NCBI RefSeq assembly: GCF_900177295.1
Contig: NZ_FWZX01000027.1
Location: forward strand, 33,765 to 97,764
Direction of reading: 5' to 3'
Length of the DNA: 64,000 bases
From: Tistlia consotensis USBA 355
Lineage (GTDB): Bacteria > Pseudomonadota > Alphaproteobacteria > Kiloniellales > DSM-21159
How positions within the stretch are numbered: position 1 is the first letter of the stretch; each line of letters begins with the position of its first letter. Position numbers and translations under genes: made by a program. This document shows positions 1-10,988 of this stretch, piece by piece. The notes under the pieces are model-generated. The model was not told the DNA's origin, did no database searches, and saw only the letters and a program-made list of their open reading frames with translations.

Positions 1-367
1 TCGCCTTGAACAGGGCGTCGGCGGCGGCCTTGGAGGCGCCGCCGGCCTGGGCCTGCTTCTCCAGCTCGGCCTGGCTCACGACGCCGTCCTGGTTCAGGTC
101 GGCCATCTTGAAGATCTGCTCGCGCATCTTGCCGGAGTAGTCGGTGCCGACCGAGCTGTCGTCCTGGGGCTGGCTGCCGCTCAGCGCCTCGATCACCAGG
201 CTCTTCATGGCCATCAGGGCCTGCGCCTCGGGGCTCAGCGAGACTTGGTCGGTCGGGTTGCTGCCCTGCTTCTGCTGCTCCGTCGTGCCGCTCGACGTGG
301 TCTTGGTCGAGCCCGTGAGGCCGGTCTGCAGCGAGGAAATCAGGGAGGAAACCGAGGAAATGCTCAC
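1..367 (-). CDS. EF-hand domain protein, 3' part cut by window edge
   Basis: Reads leftward from a GTG at 367 with an AGGAG-type ribosome site just upstream, and runs open to base 1, so only the first 122 residues are seen. The N-terminus is rich in Ser/Thr/Gln (MSISSVSSLISSLQTGLTGS). Around residues 90-105 there is an EF-hand-like calcium loop (DLNQDGVVSQAEL), so the protein probably binds Ca2+. No signal peptide is evident. A sigma-54 type promoter and two palindromes like those of the flagellin genes lie just upstream, which suggests it belongs to the flagellar regulon. Function unknown; the EF-hand call is fairly safe, the flagellar link is inference. Confidence 0.75.
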   Translation of the reverse strand, partial: MSISSVSSLISSLQTGLTGSTKTTSSGTTEQQKQGSNPTDQVSLSPEAQALMAMKSLVIEALSGSQPQDDSSVGTDYSGKMREQIFKMADLNQDGVVSQAELEKQAQAGGASKAAADALFKA

Positions 368-405
368 GACGGCTCTCCTGCGCTTCGTGTGGTCCCGGCC
401 GGCGC

Positions 406-421
406 TGCAAGGGCCGTACCA
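406..421 (-). promoter_or_regulatory. sigma-54 -24/-12 element of the EF-hand gene
   Basis: The minus strand reads TGGTACGGCCCTTGCA, one mismatch from TGGCACG-N4-TTGCW. The implied start of transcription is about 27 nt before the GTG at 367. It matches the elements of the flagellar operons in this window. Confidence 0.6.
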
Positions 422-500
422 GCCGCCGCCCGTCCCAGGCCGGTCCTGGCCGCAGCACTGGCCGCAGCACTGGCCGGCAGCGCCGCGGCAGGCCGCCGGC

Positions 501-518
501 CGGGCAGGATCTGCCGGG
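501..518. promoter_or_regulatory. Putative FlbD (ftr-like) palindrome
   Basis: CGGGCAGGATCTGCCGGG is a near-perfect palindrome with the same half-sites (GGCA / TGCC, 5-nt centre) as those upstream of flagellin, flgI and flgF promoters. It lies 79 nt upstream of the sigma-54 element at 406-421. FlbD binding is inferred. Confidence 0.45.
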
Positions 519-542
519 TGCCGCCGGCAGGAACGACCGGGT

Positions 543-557
543 CGGCAAGGCTTGCCG
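543..557. promoter_or_regulatory. Putative FlbD (ftr-like) palindrome
   Basis: CGGCAAGGCTTGCCG is an exact match to CGGCA-N5-TGCCG. It is the second copy upstream of the EF-hand gene and could also influence the divergent lysE-type gene at 649. Confidence 0.45.
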
Positions 558-648
558 GCTGCAGCATCGTTCAAGACGGCGGGCGCGCGCCTCTGGCAGG
601 ACGAACGCCGGCGCCGCCGCCGCGGCGCGTCGTCGGGAGGACAGGGCC

Positions 649-1245
649 ATGCAGGAGGGGCTGGTCGGCTTCGCTCTGGCGGGTGTCGCCCTGGCCGGCA
701 GCCCGGGCCCGGCGACGCTCAGCCTGGCCGCCACCGGTGCCGCCTTCGGAGCGCGCCGCGGACTCGGCTACCTCGCCGGCCTCGTGGCCGGCATCGTCGT
801 CGTGATGGCGGTCACGGCCAGCGGCGTCGCCGGTCTGCTGCTCGCCGTTCCGGGCGCAGCCCCCGTCGTCGGGCTCCTGGCCGCGGCCTACTTCGTCTGG
901 CTGGCCTGGCGCATCGCCACGGCGCCGCCGCTCGACGACGAGACGGCGAGCCGGCGCCGCCCGAGCTTCGCCGGCGGCGTCTTCCTGCAGCTGGTCAATC
1001 CCAAGGCTTACGCCGCCATGGCGGCCCTCTTCTCCGGCTTCGTGCTGGTCGGCGGGCAGCCGGCGCTCGACGCCCTGGCCAAGATCGGCCTGCTGGCCGC
1101 GATCATCGTCGCGGTCAACCTGGCCTGGCTCAACGCCGGCGCGGCGCTGACCCGCTGCTTCCGCGACCCGCGCACGAACCGCGCGATCAACCTCGGCTTC
1201 GCCGTCCTGCTGCTGGTCTCGGTCGGCGTCGCGCTGGCGCTCTGA
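649..1245 (+). CDS. LysE/RhtB family amino acid exporter
   Basis: 198 residues, the usual length of the family, and very hydrophobic with about six membrane segments. The family signatures are visible: [10 protein letters not shown] near residue 17 followed by a small-residue Gly-rich loop, and NPKAY near residue 117. Members export amino acids or derivatives across the inner membrane, but the substrate cannot be read from sequence. The start ATG has a GGGAGG ribosome site. It stands alone, divergent from the EF-hand gene, with no link to flagella beyond position. Confidence 0.85.
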   Translation: MQEGLVGFALAGVALAGSPGPATLSLAATGAAFGARRGLGYLAGLVAGIVVVMAVTASGVAGLLLAVPGAAPVVGLLAAAYFVWLAWRIATAPPLDDETASRRRPSFAGGVFLQLVNPKAYAAMAALFSGFVLVGGQPALDALAKIGLLAAIIVAVNLAWLNAGAALTRCFRDPRTNRAINLGFAVLLLVSVGVALAL

Positions 1246-1434
1246 GGCGGCTCCCGGAGCGCCGCCCGGAGCGCTGCCCGGCCGGCTTTATGTTGCATCG
1301 CAGCATATGCTGCAGCTATGCTGACCTGAATCGACCGGACCCGGTGCAAGCCCGGGTGGCTCTGCCGGCCGCCGATCCGCCGGACAACAGCAAGAAGAAC
1401 GGAGCGGGCCCGCGGTCGCGGGCACGGGACAGCC

Positions 1435-2955
1435 TTGCCGAAATTCCCCCAGATCAAGCGACAGCTGTCGCAGCGACGGTCCCGCATCCAGCGGGACTGG
1501 TTCTCCAACATCCGCGGCGACGTGCTGTCGGGCATCGTCGTCGCGCTCGCCCTGATTCCGGAGGCGATCGGCTTCTCGGTGATCGCCGGCGTCGACCCCA
1601 AGGTCGGGCTCTACGCCTCCTTCGCGATCGCCTGCGTCTCGGCCTTCGCCGGCGGCCGGCCGGGCATGATCTCGGCGGCGACCGCGGCGACCGCCGTGCT
1701 GATGATCGGCCTGGTCAAGGACCACGGCCTGGAATACCTCTTCGCCGCGACGATCCTGATGGGCGTCATCCAGATCGCCGCCGGCTTCCTGAAGCTCGGC
1801 CGGCTGATGCGCTTCGTCTCGCGCTCGGTGATCACCGGCTTCGTCAACGCCCTGGCGATCCTCATCTTCCTGGCCCAGCTGCCGCAGCTGATCGACGTGC
1901 CGCTGCTGACCTATCCGATGGTCGCCGCGGGCCTGGCGATCATCTACCTCTTCCCCTACGTCACGAAGGCCGTGCCGGCGCCGCTGGTCGCCATCGCCGC
2001 GCTGACCGCTGCCGCCTGGACCTTCGGCCTCGACCTGCGCACGGTCGGCGACCTCGGCGAGCTGCCCTCCAGCCTGCCGGTGCTGGCGCTGCCGCAGGTG
2101 CCGCTGACCCTGGAGACGCTGCAGATCATCCTGCCCTACTCGCTGACCCTGGCGGCCGTCGGCCTGCTCGAGTCGCTGCTGACCGCGCAGATCGTCGACG
2201 ACATGACCGACACGCCGAGCAACAAGAGCCGCGAGTGCATCGGCCAGGGCGCCGGCAACATCGCCTCGGCCCTGATCGGCGGCATGGCCGGCTGCGCGAT
2301 GATCGGCCAATCGGTGATCAACATCACCTCCGGCGGGCGCGGGCGCCTCTCGACCCTGGTCGCCGGGGCCTTCCTGCTGTTCCTGATCCTGGTGCTCGAC
2401 GACCTGGTGCGGATCATCCCGATGGCGGCGCTGGTCGCGGTGATGATCATGGTCTCGATCGGCACCTTCTCCTGGCGCTCGATCCTCGACCTCCGGCGCA
2501 ACCCGCTGGCCTCCTCCGTGGTCATGCTGGCGACCGTGGTGACGGTGGTCGCGACCCACGACCTGGCCAAGGGCGTGATCGTCGGCGTGCTGCTGTCGGG
2601 CGTGTTCTTCGCCGGCAAGGTCGCGCGGTTGGTCAAGGTCGTGGCGCGCCGCTCGGCCGACGGGCGCGAGGTCACCTACCTGGTGCTCGGGCAGATCTTC
2701 TTCGCCTCGACCGAGAGCTTCCTCGCCGGCATCGACTTCGACGCGCGGCCCGAGCGCGTGGTGATCGACGTCGGCCATGCCCACTTCTGGGACATCTCGG
2801 CGGTCGCCGCGCTGGACAAGGCGGTGCTGAAGCTGCGCCGCAACGGGGCCGAGGTCGTGGTCGACGGCCTCAACGAGGCCAGCGCCACGATGATCGACCG
2901 CTTCGCCCTGCACGACCGCCCCGGCGCCGAGGCGGCGACCGCCGCGGGGCACTAG
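1435..2955 (+). CDS. SulP family anion transporter with STAS domain
   Basis: 506 residues. The first ~400 form a SulP transport core of many membrane helices ([20 protein letters not shown] near residue 30). A C-terminal STAS domain follows at about 425-500 ([19 protein letters not shown]). Relatives carry sulfate, bicarbonate or dicarboxylates; the substrate here is not determinable. The start chosen is TTG; no ATG lies in frame near the conserved N-terminus. The stop codon overlaps that of the convergent gph gene by three bases. Confidence 0.85.
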   Translation: MPKFPQIKRQLSQRRSRIQRDWFSNIRGDVLSGIVVALALIPEAIGFSVIAGVDPKVGLYASFAIACVSAFAGGRPGMISAATAATAVLMIGLVKDHGLEYLFAATILMGVIQIAAGFLKLGRLMRFVSRSVITGFVNALAILIFLAQLPQLIDVPLLTYPMVAAGLAIIYLFPYVTKAVPAPLVAIAALTAAAWTFGLDLRTVGDLGELPSSLPVLALPQVPLTLETLQIILPYSLTLAAVGLLESLLTAQIVDDMTDTPSNKSRECIGQGAGNIASALIGGMAGCAMIGQSVINITSGGRGRLSTLVAGAFLLFLILVLDDLVRIIPMAALVAVMIMVSIGTFSWRSILDLRRNPLASSVVMLATVVTVVATHDLAKGVIVGVLLSGVFFAGKVARLVKVVARRSADGREVTYLVLGQIFFASTESFLAGIDFDARPERVVIDVGHAHFWDISAVAALDKAVLKLRRNGAEVVVDGLNEASATMIDRFALHDRPGAEAATAAGH

Positions 2956-3632
2956 AGGCGGGACAGCACCCCCGGCAGCTCGCCGAAGCCGCCGATCTCC
3001 GCCGTCCGCGGCAGGCCGGCGGCGCGCGCGCCGCCGTAGCCGAAGCGGCACCAGACCGACGGGATGCCGGCGGCCGCGGCGGCCTCCAGGTCGGAGGGGC
3101 CGTCGCCCAGCATGACCGCGCGCTCCAGGCCGAGGCCGAGCGGTTCCAGGGTCAGGGCGAGGTGCCGCGGGTCGGGCTTGCGCATCGGGAAGGAATCGCC
3201 GCCGGCCGCGGCCTCGAACAGGCGTCCGAGGTCGAGCGCCTCCAGAATCGTCCGGCTGAAGCCGATCGGCTTGTTGGTGCAGAGCGCCAGGCGCCAGCCC
3301 TCGGCCTTGAGGCCCTGCAGCGTCTCGACCGCGCCGGGGAAGGGCAGGGTCTCGACGGTCAGGGTCTCGGCGTAGAGCGCCAGGAAGCGCTCGACCAGGG
3401 CGTCGAGCGACGCGGTCAGGCCGCGGGCCGCGGCGGCGCGCTCGACCAGCTTGCGGGCGCCCTCGCCGACCATCGACTTGACGGTCGGCAGCGGCAGCGG
3501 CTCGACGGCCTGCTCGACCAGCAGCGCGTTGAGCGCGCGCGCCAGGTCGGGCGCGCTGTCGACCAGGGTGCCGTCGAGGTCGACCAGCAGGACGTCCCGC
3601 CCGGCGGGGCGGCGAGGGGAAAGGTCGCTCAC
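2952..3632 (-). CDS. gph: Phosphoglycolate phosphatase-like HAD hydrolase
   Basis: 226 residues from a GTG with AAGGAG upstream; an ATG 33 nt earlier is possible. HAD motifs are complete: [12 protein letters not shown] with nucleophile Asp18 and Asp20, a Thr in LCTNKP, Lys in RKPDP, and [12 protein letters not shown]. The helical cap and length fit the Gph subgroup, which hydrolyses 2-phosphoglycolate, although related HAD enzymes cannot be separated by eye. It is divergent from glmU and converges on the SulP gene with overlapping stops. Confidence 0.8.
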   Translation of the reverse strand: MSDLSPRRPAGRDVLLVDLDGTLVDSAPDLARALNALLVEQAVEPLPLPTVKSMVGEGARKLVERAAAARGLTASLDALVERFLALYAETLTVETLPFPGAVETLQGLKAEGWRLALCTNKPIGFSRTILEALDLGRLFEAAAGGDSFPMRKPDPRHLALTLEPLGLGLERAVMLGDGPSDLEAAAAAGIPSVWCRFGYGGARAAGLPRTAEIGGFGELPGVLSRL

Positions 3633-3750
3633 GCGGCGCTCCTTCTTTGTTGCATCGCGAAACATTAGTTTATTTGCCGGCTCGAAAGCCCGCGTGGCAA
3701 GGTCGCGGCCGTTCGAAACGCTTGAGATAGACGGGTTTTCCAGCTTTCCA

Positions 3751-5103
3751 ATGACAGCTCCGCTCGCCGTCGTCGTGCTTGCCGCGGGCAAGGGCACGCG
3801 CATGAAGTCCGACCTGCCGAAGGTCCTGCACCCCGTGGCCGGCCGGCCGATGATCGACTGGGTGCTGGCCGCCGCGGCCCCGCTCGAGCCCCGCGAGATC
3901 GTCGTCGTCGTCGGACCCGACATGCCCGGGGTCGCCGCCGCCGTCGCGCCGCATCGCACCGCCGTCCAGGCCGAGCAGCTCGGCACCGCCGACGCGGTCG
4001 GCGCCGCGCGCGCGGCGCTCGCCGACGCGCTGGCCGCCGGCGCCGACGTCCTGGTGCTCTACGGCGACGGGCCGCTGATCGAGGCCGGAACCCTCAAGCG
4101 CATGGCCGAGGCGCGCGAGCGCGAGGCGGCCGACTACGTCTGGCTCGGATTCCGGCCGGCCGACCCGACCGGCTACGGCCGGCTGGTGCCGGACGACGGC
4201 GGCGACCTGGAGCGCATCGTCGAGGAGAAGGACTGCAGCGAGGCGGAGCGCCGCATCGGCCTCTGCTGGGGCGGCCTGCTGCTGGCGCGCGGGGCCGCGC
4301 TCTTCGCGCAGCTGCCGAGGATCGGCAACGACAACGCCAAGGGCGAGTACTACCTGACCGCCCTGGTCGAGCTGGCGGCGGCGGCCGGCGAGCGCTCGAT
4401 CGTCGTCGAGTGCTCGGCCGAGGAGGTCGTCGGCGTCAACTCGCGCGCCGAGCTGGCCGGGGCCGAGGCGCTGCTCCAGGCCCGGCTGCGCGCGAAGGCG
4501 ATGGCGGAGGGCGCGACCCTGATAGACCCCGCGACGGTCTACCTGTCCTGGGACACCCGGCTCGGCCGCGACGTCACGGTGCAGCCGGGCGTCTTCTTCG
4601 GCCCCGGCGTTGAGGTCGGCGACCGCGTCGAGATCCGCGCCTTCAGCCACCTCGAGGGCTGCCGCATCGAGAGCGGCGCCGTGGTCGGCCCCTTCGCGCG
4701 TCTCCGGCCCGGCGCCGAGCTGGGCGAGGGCGCGCGGGTCGGCAACTTCGTCGAGGTCAAGGCGGCGACGCTCGGCGCCGGCGCCAAGGTCAACCACCTG
4801 AGCTACGTCGGCGACGCCACGGTCGGCTCGCACGCCAACGTCGGCGCCGGCACGATCACCTGCAACTACGACGGCTTCCGCAAGAGCCGGACCGAGATCG
4901 GCGCCGGCGCCTTCATCGGCTCGAACACCGCGCTGGTGGCGCCGGTCACGGTCGGCGCCGGGGCGATCGTGGGCGCCGGCTCGACGATCGCCGAGGACGT
5001 GCCGGACGAGGCGCTGGCGGTGACCCGCGCCGAGCAGAAGATCCGGCCGCTCGCGGCGCGCCGCTTCCGCGAGAAGCGCGCCAAGGACAAGAAGAAGGAG
5101 TAG
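3751..5103 (+). CDS. glmU: Bifunctional UDP-GlcNAc pyrophosphorylase / glucosamine-1-P acetyltransferase
   Basis: 450 residues, the typical size. The N-terminal uridyltransferase half carries LAAGKGTRMKSDLPKVLHP, the nucleotide-binding signature, and YGDGPLI. The C-terminal half (about residue 250 on) is a left-handed beta helix of hexapeptide repeats with the acetyltransferase signature NHLSYVGDATVG and GAGTITCNYDG. It makes UDP-N-acetylglucosamine for peptidoglycan and LPS. The start ATG is placed by the conserved MTAPLAVVVLAAGKG. glmS follows after 6 nt, so the two are surely one operon. Confidence 0.97.
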   Translation: MTAPLAVVVLAAGKGTRMKSDLPKVLHPVAGRPMIDWVLAAAAPLEPREIVVVVGPDMPGVAAAVAPHRTAVQAEQLGTADAVGAARAALADALAAGADVLVLYGDGPLIEAGTLKRMAEAREREAADYVWLGFRPADPTGYGRLVPDDGGDLERIVEEKDCSEAERRIGLCWGGLLLARGAALFAQLPRIGNDNAKGEYYLTALVELAAAAGERSIVVECSAEEVVGVNSRAELAGAEALLQARLRAKAMAEGATLIDPATVYLSWDTRLGRDVTVQPGVFFGPGVEVGDRVEIRAFSHLEGCRIESGAVVGPFARLRPGAELGEGARVGNFVEVKAATLGAGAKVNHLSYVGDATVGSHANVGAGTITCNYDGFRKSRTEIGAGAFIGSNTALVAPVTVGAGAIVGAGSTIAEDVPDEALAVTRAEQKIRPLAARRFREKRAKDKKKE

Positions 5104-5109
5104 CGCGCG

Positions 5110-6933
<1,824 letters not shown>

Positions 6934-7016
6934 CGGCGGGCGCGCAAGCTTCGGATAGCGCGCGGCCGCCGCCGGGCCTGATAGACTTCTCCGGCCGCAA
7001 CCGGGAGTGCCGTCCG

Positions 7017-7382
7017 ATGGCCTACGCCGCCGTCAATCTCGCCGAGAAGCTCGAGCGCCTCACCGAGCAGTGGTCGCCACGCGTCGTCGCCGAGCTCAAC
7101 GACTACCAGTTCAAGGTCGTGCGCCTGGAGGGCGACTTCGTCTGGCACGACCATCCCGAGACCGACGAGGCCTTCCTGGTGCTCGAGGGCGAGCTGCGCA
7201 TCGACTTCCGCGACGGCGCGGTCACGCTCGGTCCGGGCGAGCTCTTCGTCGTGCCGCGGGGCGTCGAGCACAAGCCCTTCGCCGAGAAGGAGGTCAGGAT
7301 GCTGCTGATCGAGCCGCGCGGCGTGCTCAACACCGGCCGGGCCGGCGGCGAGCGGACGGCGGTCAACGACCTCTGGATCTGA
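7017..7382 (+). CDS. Cupin domain protein
   Basis: 121 residues forming a single small beta-barrel. The first cupin motif is WHDHPETDEAFLVLEGEL (metal-binding His-His-Glu pattern) and the second is PGELFVVPRGVEHKPFA. Such proteins bind a metal and range from isomerases to sensors; the ligand here is unknown. ATG at 7017 is chosen because the conserved domain begins soon after. It is 83 nt downstream of glmS and may share its transcript. Confidence 0.85.
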   Translation: MAYAAVNLAEKLERLTEQWSPRVVAELNDYQFKVVRLEGDFVWHDHPETDEAFLVLEGELRIDFRDGAVTLGPGELFVVPRGVEHKPFAEKEVRMLLIEPRGVLNTGRAGGERTAVNDLWI

Positions 7383-7461
7383 AGCGCCCTCGCCGGAGGT
7401 GCACTCCACCGGAGAAGATGACGCACGGGCATCCGTTTCCGTGACGTGCTATCGTCACGCC

Positions 7462-7728
7462 ATGCCCAGCGTGCCGCCGCCGCCCGTGCCCAGCGCTCCC
7501 GAGCAGGCCCTGCAGTCGATCTCGCAGGCCGTCCAGGCCGGCGGCATTCCGCCGACCCCGGAGGCGCAGCAGGCCCTGGCCCAGGCGATCCAGGGGCTGA
7601 CCCAGGCGACGGTCCAGGCCGGCACGCCGGCCTTCTCCGGTTTCTCCTTCCCGCCGACCCCGACCGAGATCACCGCCAACATCATGAGCCAGGTGCTGCC
7701 GATGATCGCCCAGCAGGCGGGCGGCTAG
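7462..7728 (+). CDS. Small Pro/Gln/Ala-rich protein of unknown function
   Basis: 88 residues from the ATG at 7462; an upstream ATG at 7399 is in frame but its extension looks non-coding. The sequence is low complexity: a proline stretch (PPPPVPSAP), then helical Ala/Gln-rich segments (SISQAVQAGG, LAQAIQGLTQATVQAG) and a hydrophobic C-terminus. Third-position GC is as high as in the neighbouring genes, which supports coding. No family recognised. Confidence 0.5.
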   Translation: MPSVPPPPVPSAPEQALQSISQAVQAGGIPPTPEAQQALAQAIQGLTQATVQAGTPAFSGFSFPPTPTEITANIMSQVLPMIAQQAGG

Positions 7729-7745
7729 GGCGGGTGCCCCGCACT

Positions 7746-7858
7746 CCGTTCGCTTCATCCTGAGCTCGTCGAAGGGCGAAGCGAAGCATCGGCGTCGGAG
7801 CCGAAATGGCTCCATGCTTCGACAGGCTCAGCATGAAGCCATTGAGTGGCTGAACGAA
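7746..7858. repeat. REP-like intergenic palindrome
   Basis: Arms at 7753-7774 and 7817-7838 (CTTCATCCTGAGCTCGTCGAAG against CTTCGACAGGCTCAGCATGAAG) are inverted copies with three mismatches. The core CTTCGACAGGCTCAG resembles a dispersed palindromic element common in intergenic DNA of alphaproteobacteria. It lies between convergent genes. Confidence 0.65.
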
Positions 7859-7891
7859 GTGTTGGTGCTCGTCCCTCCCCAAAGACAAATC

Positions 7892-7917
7892 GGCCGGCCT
7901 TCACACGAAGGCCGGCC
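7892..7917 (-). terminator. Hairpin terminator downstream of ctrA
   Basis: A perfect 11-bp stem (GGCCGGCCTTC) with a 4-nt loop lies 37 nt past the ctrA stop. On the minus strand it is followed by a modest T-rich run (GATTTGTCTTTG). Confidence 0.65.
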
Positions 7918-7954
7918 AAGTCGACAGGGCAAAGGGAGGACAGGGATCGGGTCG

Positions 7955-8665
7955 TCAGGCGATCGCCTTGCGCGGCGCCTCGCCGGCCTCGTTGGGATCG
8001 CGCAGCACGTAGACGCGGCCCCAGACGGTCTCGATGTAGTTCTCGCCGCCGGTCGCCATCGACAGCTTCTTGCGCAGCTTGCAGACGAAGACGTCGATGA
8101 TCTTGAGCTCGGGCTCGTCGATGCCGCCGTAGAGGTGGTTGAGGAACATCTCCTTGGTCAGGGTCGTGCCCTTGCGCAGGGAGAGCAGCTCGAGGATGCC
8201 GTATTCCTTGCCGGTCAGGTGGATCGGCTGGCCCTCGACCTCGACGGTGCGGGCGTCCAGGTTGACCGAGAGCTTGCCGGTCAGGATCACCGAGTCCGAA
8301 TGGCCCTTGGAGCGGCGCACCACGGCCTGCAGGCGGGCGATCAGCTCGCGCTTGTCGAAGGGCTTGGTCAGGTAGTCGTCGGCGCCGAAGCCGAGGCCCT
8401 TGATCTTGTCGTCCAGGCCTGACAGGCCGGACAGGATCAGGATTGGCGTCTTGACGCGCGCCTGGCGGAGCCGGCGCAGCACCTCGTAGCCGTCGATGTC
8501 CGGCAGCATCAGGTCCAGGATGATGATGTCGTAGTCGTAGAGCTTGCCGATCTCCAGGCCGTCCTCGCCGAGATCGGTGACATCGCAGACGTAGCTGTCG
8601 GATCGCAGCATCAGCTCGATCGACTTGGCCAGGGCGGCATCGTCCTCAACAACCAGAACCCGCAT
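7955..8665 (-). CDS. ctrA: Cell-cycle response regulator CtrA
   Basis: 236 residues. The receiver domain has the acidic pocket EDD (7-9), phospho-acceptor Asp51 in [15 protein letters not shown] and Lys in LTKPFD. The C-terminal OmpR-type winged helix contains [19 protein letters not shown] and [22 protein letters not shown], which are characteristic of CtrA rather than other OmpR-family members. The last residues are small and hydrophobic (AIA), as in CtrA proteins degraded by ClpXP, but that is inference. It binds TTAA-N7-TTAA sites and controls the cell cycle and early flagellar genes. It is divergent from fliI with a CtrA box between them, suggesting autoregulation. Confidence 0.95.
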   Translation of the reverse strand: MRVLVVEDDAALAKSIELMLRSDSYVCDVTDLGEDGLEIGKLYDYDIIILDLMLPDIDGYEVLRRLRQARVKTPILILSGLSGLDDKIKGLGFGADDYLTKPFDKRELIARLQAVVRRSKGHSDSVILTGKLSVNLDARTVEVEGQPIHLTGKEYGILELLSLRKGTTLTKEMFLNHLYGGIDEPELKIIDVFVCKLRKKLSMATGGENYIETVWGRVYVLRDPNEAGEAPRKAIA

Positions 8666-8751
8666 CGCAGCTACTCCCTAGAACCGTATGGGGGTTGCAG
8701 ACCGCTGCCCCGAGATCCCCATGGCGCGTTAACCAATTTCGTCCAGAATCC

Positions 8752-8767
8752 TTAACGAATGGTTACC
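8752..8767. promoter_or_regulatory. CtrA box in the ctrA/fliI divergent region
   Basis: TTAACGAATGGTTACC fits TTAA-N7-TTAAC with one mismatch. It is 86 nt from the ctrA start and about 176 nt from the fliI start. A second, poorer TTAA...TTACC pair lies at 8782-8795. The whole 278-nt gap is AT-rich by local standards, and nothing else was recognised in it. Confidence 0.65.
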
Positions 8768-8943
8768 ACAACGCATTTTTGTTAAGGAAGATTACCGCAC
8801 GACATTCAGGCCAAAAGCCAACAATTCTGCGCCCTGCCTGTGGCGGCGCCGGAGCGCGACGGGCTTTACCGAAGCTTAAGCGGCTTGGCGGCACTCTGCC
8901 GGCGTCCAAGAAAAGAACAAGGCACGAGGCCCCGGTCCCCCTG

Positions 8944-10326
8944 ATGTCAGCCCTGTTGTCGTCCTTCACCGAAGAGGTTGGCCAGCTTCCGGACCATCGC
9001 CTCTACGGCCGAGTCTCCGGCGTGCTCGGCATGACCGTCGAGGTCGCCGGCCTCGACCGCCAGCTGTCGATCGGCGCGCGCTGCCAGGTCGAGGCGCGCG
9101 GCGGGCGCCGCGTCACCTGCGAGGTCGTCGGCTTTCGCGGCGGCAAGGCCCTGCTGCTGCCCTTCGGTTCGCTCGACGGCGTCGGCCTCGGCTGCAAGGC
9201 CGAGCTGGCCGCCTCCGAGCCGGCGATCTGGCCGACCGAGGCCTGGCTCGGCCGGGTCGTCAACGCCCTCGGCCAGCCGGTCGACGGCAAGGGGCCGCTG
9301 CCGCTCGGCCCGGTCGCCTACCGGATTCGCCGCGATCCCCCGCCGGCCCACGGCCGCCGCCGGGTCGGCGGCAAGATCGACCTCGGCGTGCGTGCCATCA
9401 ACACCTTCCTGTCCTGCTGCGAAGGCCAGCGCATGGGCATCTTCGCCGGCTCCGGCGTCGGCAAGTCGGTGCTGCTCTCGCAGCTGGCGCGCTACACCAC
9501 GGTCGACGTCAACGTCATCGGCCTGATCGGCGAGCGCGGCCGCGAGGTCCAGGAATGGCTGGAGGACGACCTGGGCAAGGAGGGCCTGGCCCGCTCGGTC
9601 GTCGTGGTCGCGACGTCCGACGAGCCGCCGCTGATGCGCCGCCAGGCCGCCCAGCTGACCCTGGCCCTGGCCGAGTCCTTCCGCGACCGCGGCCGCGACG
9701 TGCTCTGCCTGATGGATTCGGTGACCCGCTTCGCCATGGCGATGCGCGAGATCGGCCTGTCGGCCGGCGAGCCGCCGGCGGCCAAGGGCTACACTCCCAG
9801 CGTCTTCGCCGAGCTGCCGCGGCTGCTCGAGCGCGCCGGCCCGGGCACCGAGGGCCAGGGCTCGATCACCGGCCTGTTCACCGTGCTGGTCGAGGGCGAC
9901 GACCACAACGAGCCGATCGCCGACGCGGTGCGCGGCATCCTCGACGGTCACATCGTGCTGGAGCGCCAGATCGCCGAGCGCGGCCGCTATCCGGCGATCA
10001 ACATCCTGCGCAGCGTCTCGCGCACCCTGCCGGGCTGCAACAGCGACGGCGAGAACGCCCTGGTGCAGCGCGCCCGGCGCCTGCTCGCGATCTACGACGA
10101 CATGGCCGAGCTGATCCGCATCGGCGCCTACCGCCAGGGCAGCGACGCCAGCGTCGACGAGGCGCTGCGCTACAACGCGGCGCTCGAGGGCTTCCTGAAG
10201 CAGGGCAAGCACGAGCGCGCCGACCTTGAGGGCGGCTATGCCGACCTGGCGGCGATCCTCGGCGTCGCCTGGCCGCCCGAGGCCGTCGCTGCGGCCGAGC
10301 CGCCGGCGGCGAGGGCCGCGCGATGA
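8944..10326 (+). CDS. fliI: Flagellum-specific ATPase FliI
   Basis: 460 residues. Walker A is GIFAGSGVGKSVLLSQL and Walker B lies in VLCLMDSVTRFAMAMREIGL. The fold is that of the F1-beta-like type III secretion ATPases. FliI energises unfolding and delivery of export substrates to the FlhA/FlhB gate together with FliH and FliJ. The start is placed at ATG 8944 because the conserved N-terminus begins there; the reading frame stays open upstream without homology. fliJ overlaps its stop by 4 nt. Confidence 0.96.
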   Translation: MSALLSSFTEEVGQLPDHRLYGRVSGVLGMTVEVAGLDRQLSIGARCQVEARGGRRVTCEVVGFRGGKALLLPFGSLDGVGLGCKAELAASEPAIWPTEAWLGRVVNALGQPVDGKGPLPLGPVAYRIRRDPPPAHGRRRVGGKIDLGVRAINTFLSCCEGQRMGIFAGSGVGKSVLLSQLARYTTVDVNVIGLIGERGREVQEWLEDDLGKEGLARSVVVVATSDEPPLMRRQAAQLTLALAESFRDRGRDVLCLMDSVTRFAMAMREIGLSAGEPPAAKGYTPSVFAELPRLLERAGPGTEGQGSITGLFTVLVEGDDHNEPIADAVRGILDGHIVLERQIAERGRYPAINILRSVSRTLPGCNSDGENALVQRARRLLAIYDDMAELIRIGAYRQGSDASVDEALRYNAALEGFLKQGKHERADLEGGYADLAAILGVAWPPEAVAAAEPPAARAAR

Positions 10327-10754
10327 ACGGCGCGCTCAAGAACCTGATCCGCGTGCACCGCTGGACCCTCGACGAGCGGCGCCGCACGCTGGTCGACCTG
10401 GAGCGCATGGCCGAGAAGCTGAAGGGCGATCTGGCCGGGCTCGACGCCGAGCTGGAGCGCGAGCGCCAGACCGCGATCAAGGCCCCCGAGATGGCCTTCA
10501 CCTACCCGGCCTTCGCCTCGGCGGCCAAGCAGCGCAAGGACAAGATCCGGCGCTCGATCGCCGACCTCGGCAAGGAGATCGACCGCGCCCGCGAGCAGGT
10601 CGAGGACGCCTTCCAGGAGCTCAAGAAGTACGAGCTGGCCCTGGAGGCCGCCGAGCGCCGCAAGCTGGAGCAGCTCAAGCGCCGCGAGCAGGCCGCCCTC
10701 GACGAGATGGGCCTGACCCTGCACCTGCGGAAGAAGGCGGGCGAGGGGGCGTAG
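10323..10754 (+). CDS. fliJ: Flagellar export chaperone/stalk FliJ
   Basis: 143 residues, almost wholly alpha-helical and charged (LERMAEKLKGDLAGLDAELE; KKYELALEAAERRKLEQLKR), predicting an antiparallel coiled coil as in FliJ. FliJ acts as the central stalk of the FliI hexamer and contacts FlhA. Primary sequence similarity is weak in this family, so position (ATGA overlap with fliI) carries much of the call. Confidence 0.85.
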   Translation: MNGALKNLIRVHRWTLDERRRTLVDLERMAEKLKGDLAGLDAELERERQTAIKAPEMAFTYPAFASAAKQRKDKIRRSIADLGKEIDRAREQVEDAFQELKKYELALEAAERRKLEQLKRREQAALDEMGLTLHLRKKAGEGA

Positions 10755-10803
10755 GGGAGCCTCTCCCCTTCGGGGCCAAGGCGTGCACGCAAGTCCGCCA
10801 ACA

Positions 10804-10973
10804 CCGTCATCCCGGGCGCTAGGCGAACCCGAAAGCCGAAAGGCTTTCGGGTGGCGAGCCTCGTGACCCGGAACCCAGGGCCGTCACGCCGCGGCTCGTG
10901 GCCCTGGGTCCCGGATCGCTCGCTTTGCCAACGAAATCAGAGATTTCGGACAAAGCGGCGTCCGGGATGACGG
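10804..10973. repeat. Large imperfect palindromic intergenic repeat
   Basis: Perfect 12-bp outer arms (CCGTCATCCCGG at 10804-10815, complement at 10962-10973) enclose nested hairpins, including CCCAGGGCC...GGCCCTGGG and CGAAATC...GATTTCG. This is typical of dispersed REP/BIME-like elements of alphaproteobacteria. It fills the gap between convergent fliJ and the marR-type gene and may end both transcripts. Confidence 0.65.
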
Positions 10974-10988
10974 ACTTGTGTGACTCCC

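Noticed and set aside
144..3668. 1174-residue open frame on the plus strand
   Set aside because: Arg/Pro/Gly-rich translation without motifs, crossing the LysE, SulP and gph genes in other frames; a GC-rich shadow.
8782..8796. Second CtrA box TTAAGGAAGATTACC before fliI
   Set aside because: Spacer is 6 nt instead of 7 and the second half is mismatched; mentioned only as a possible weak site.
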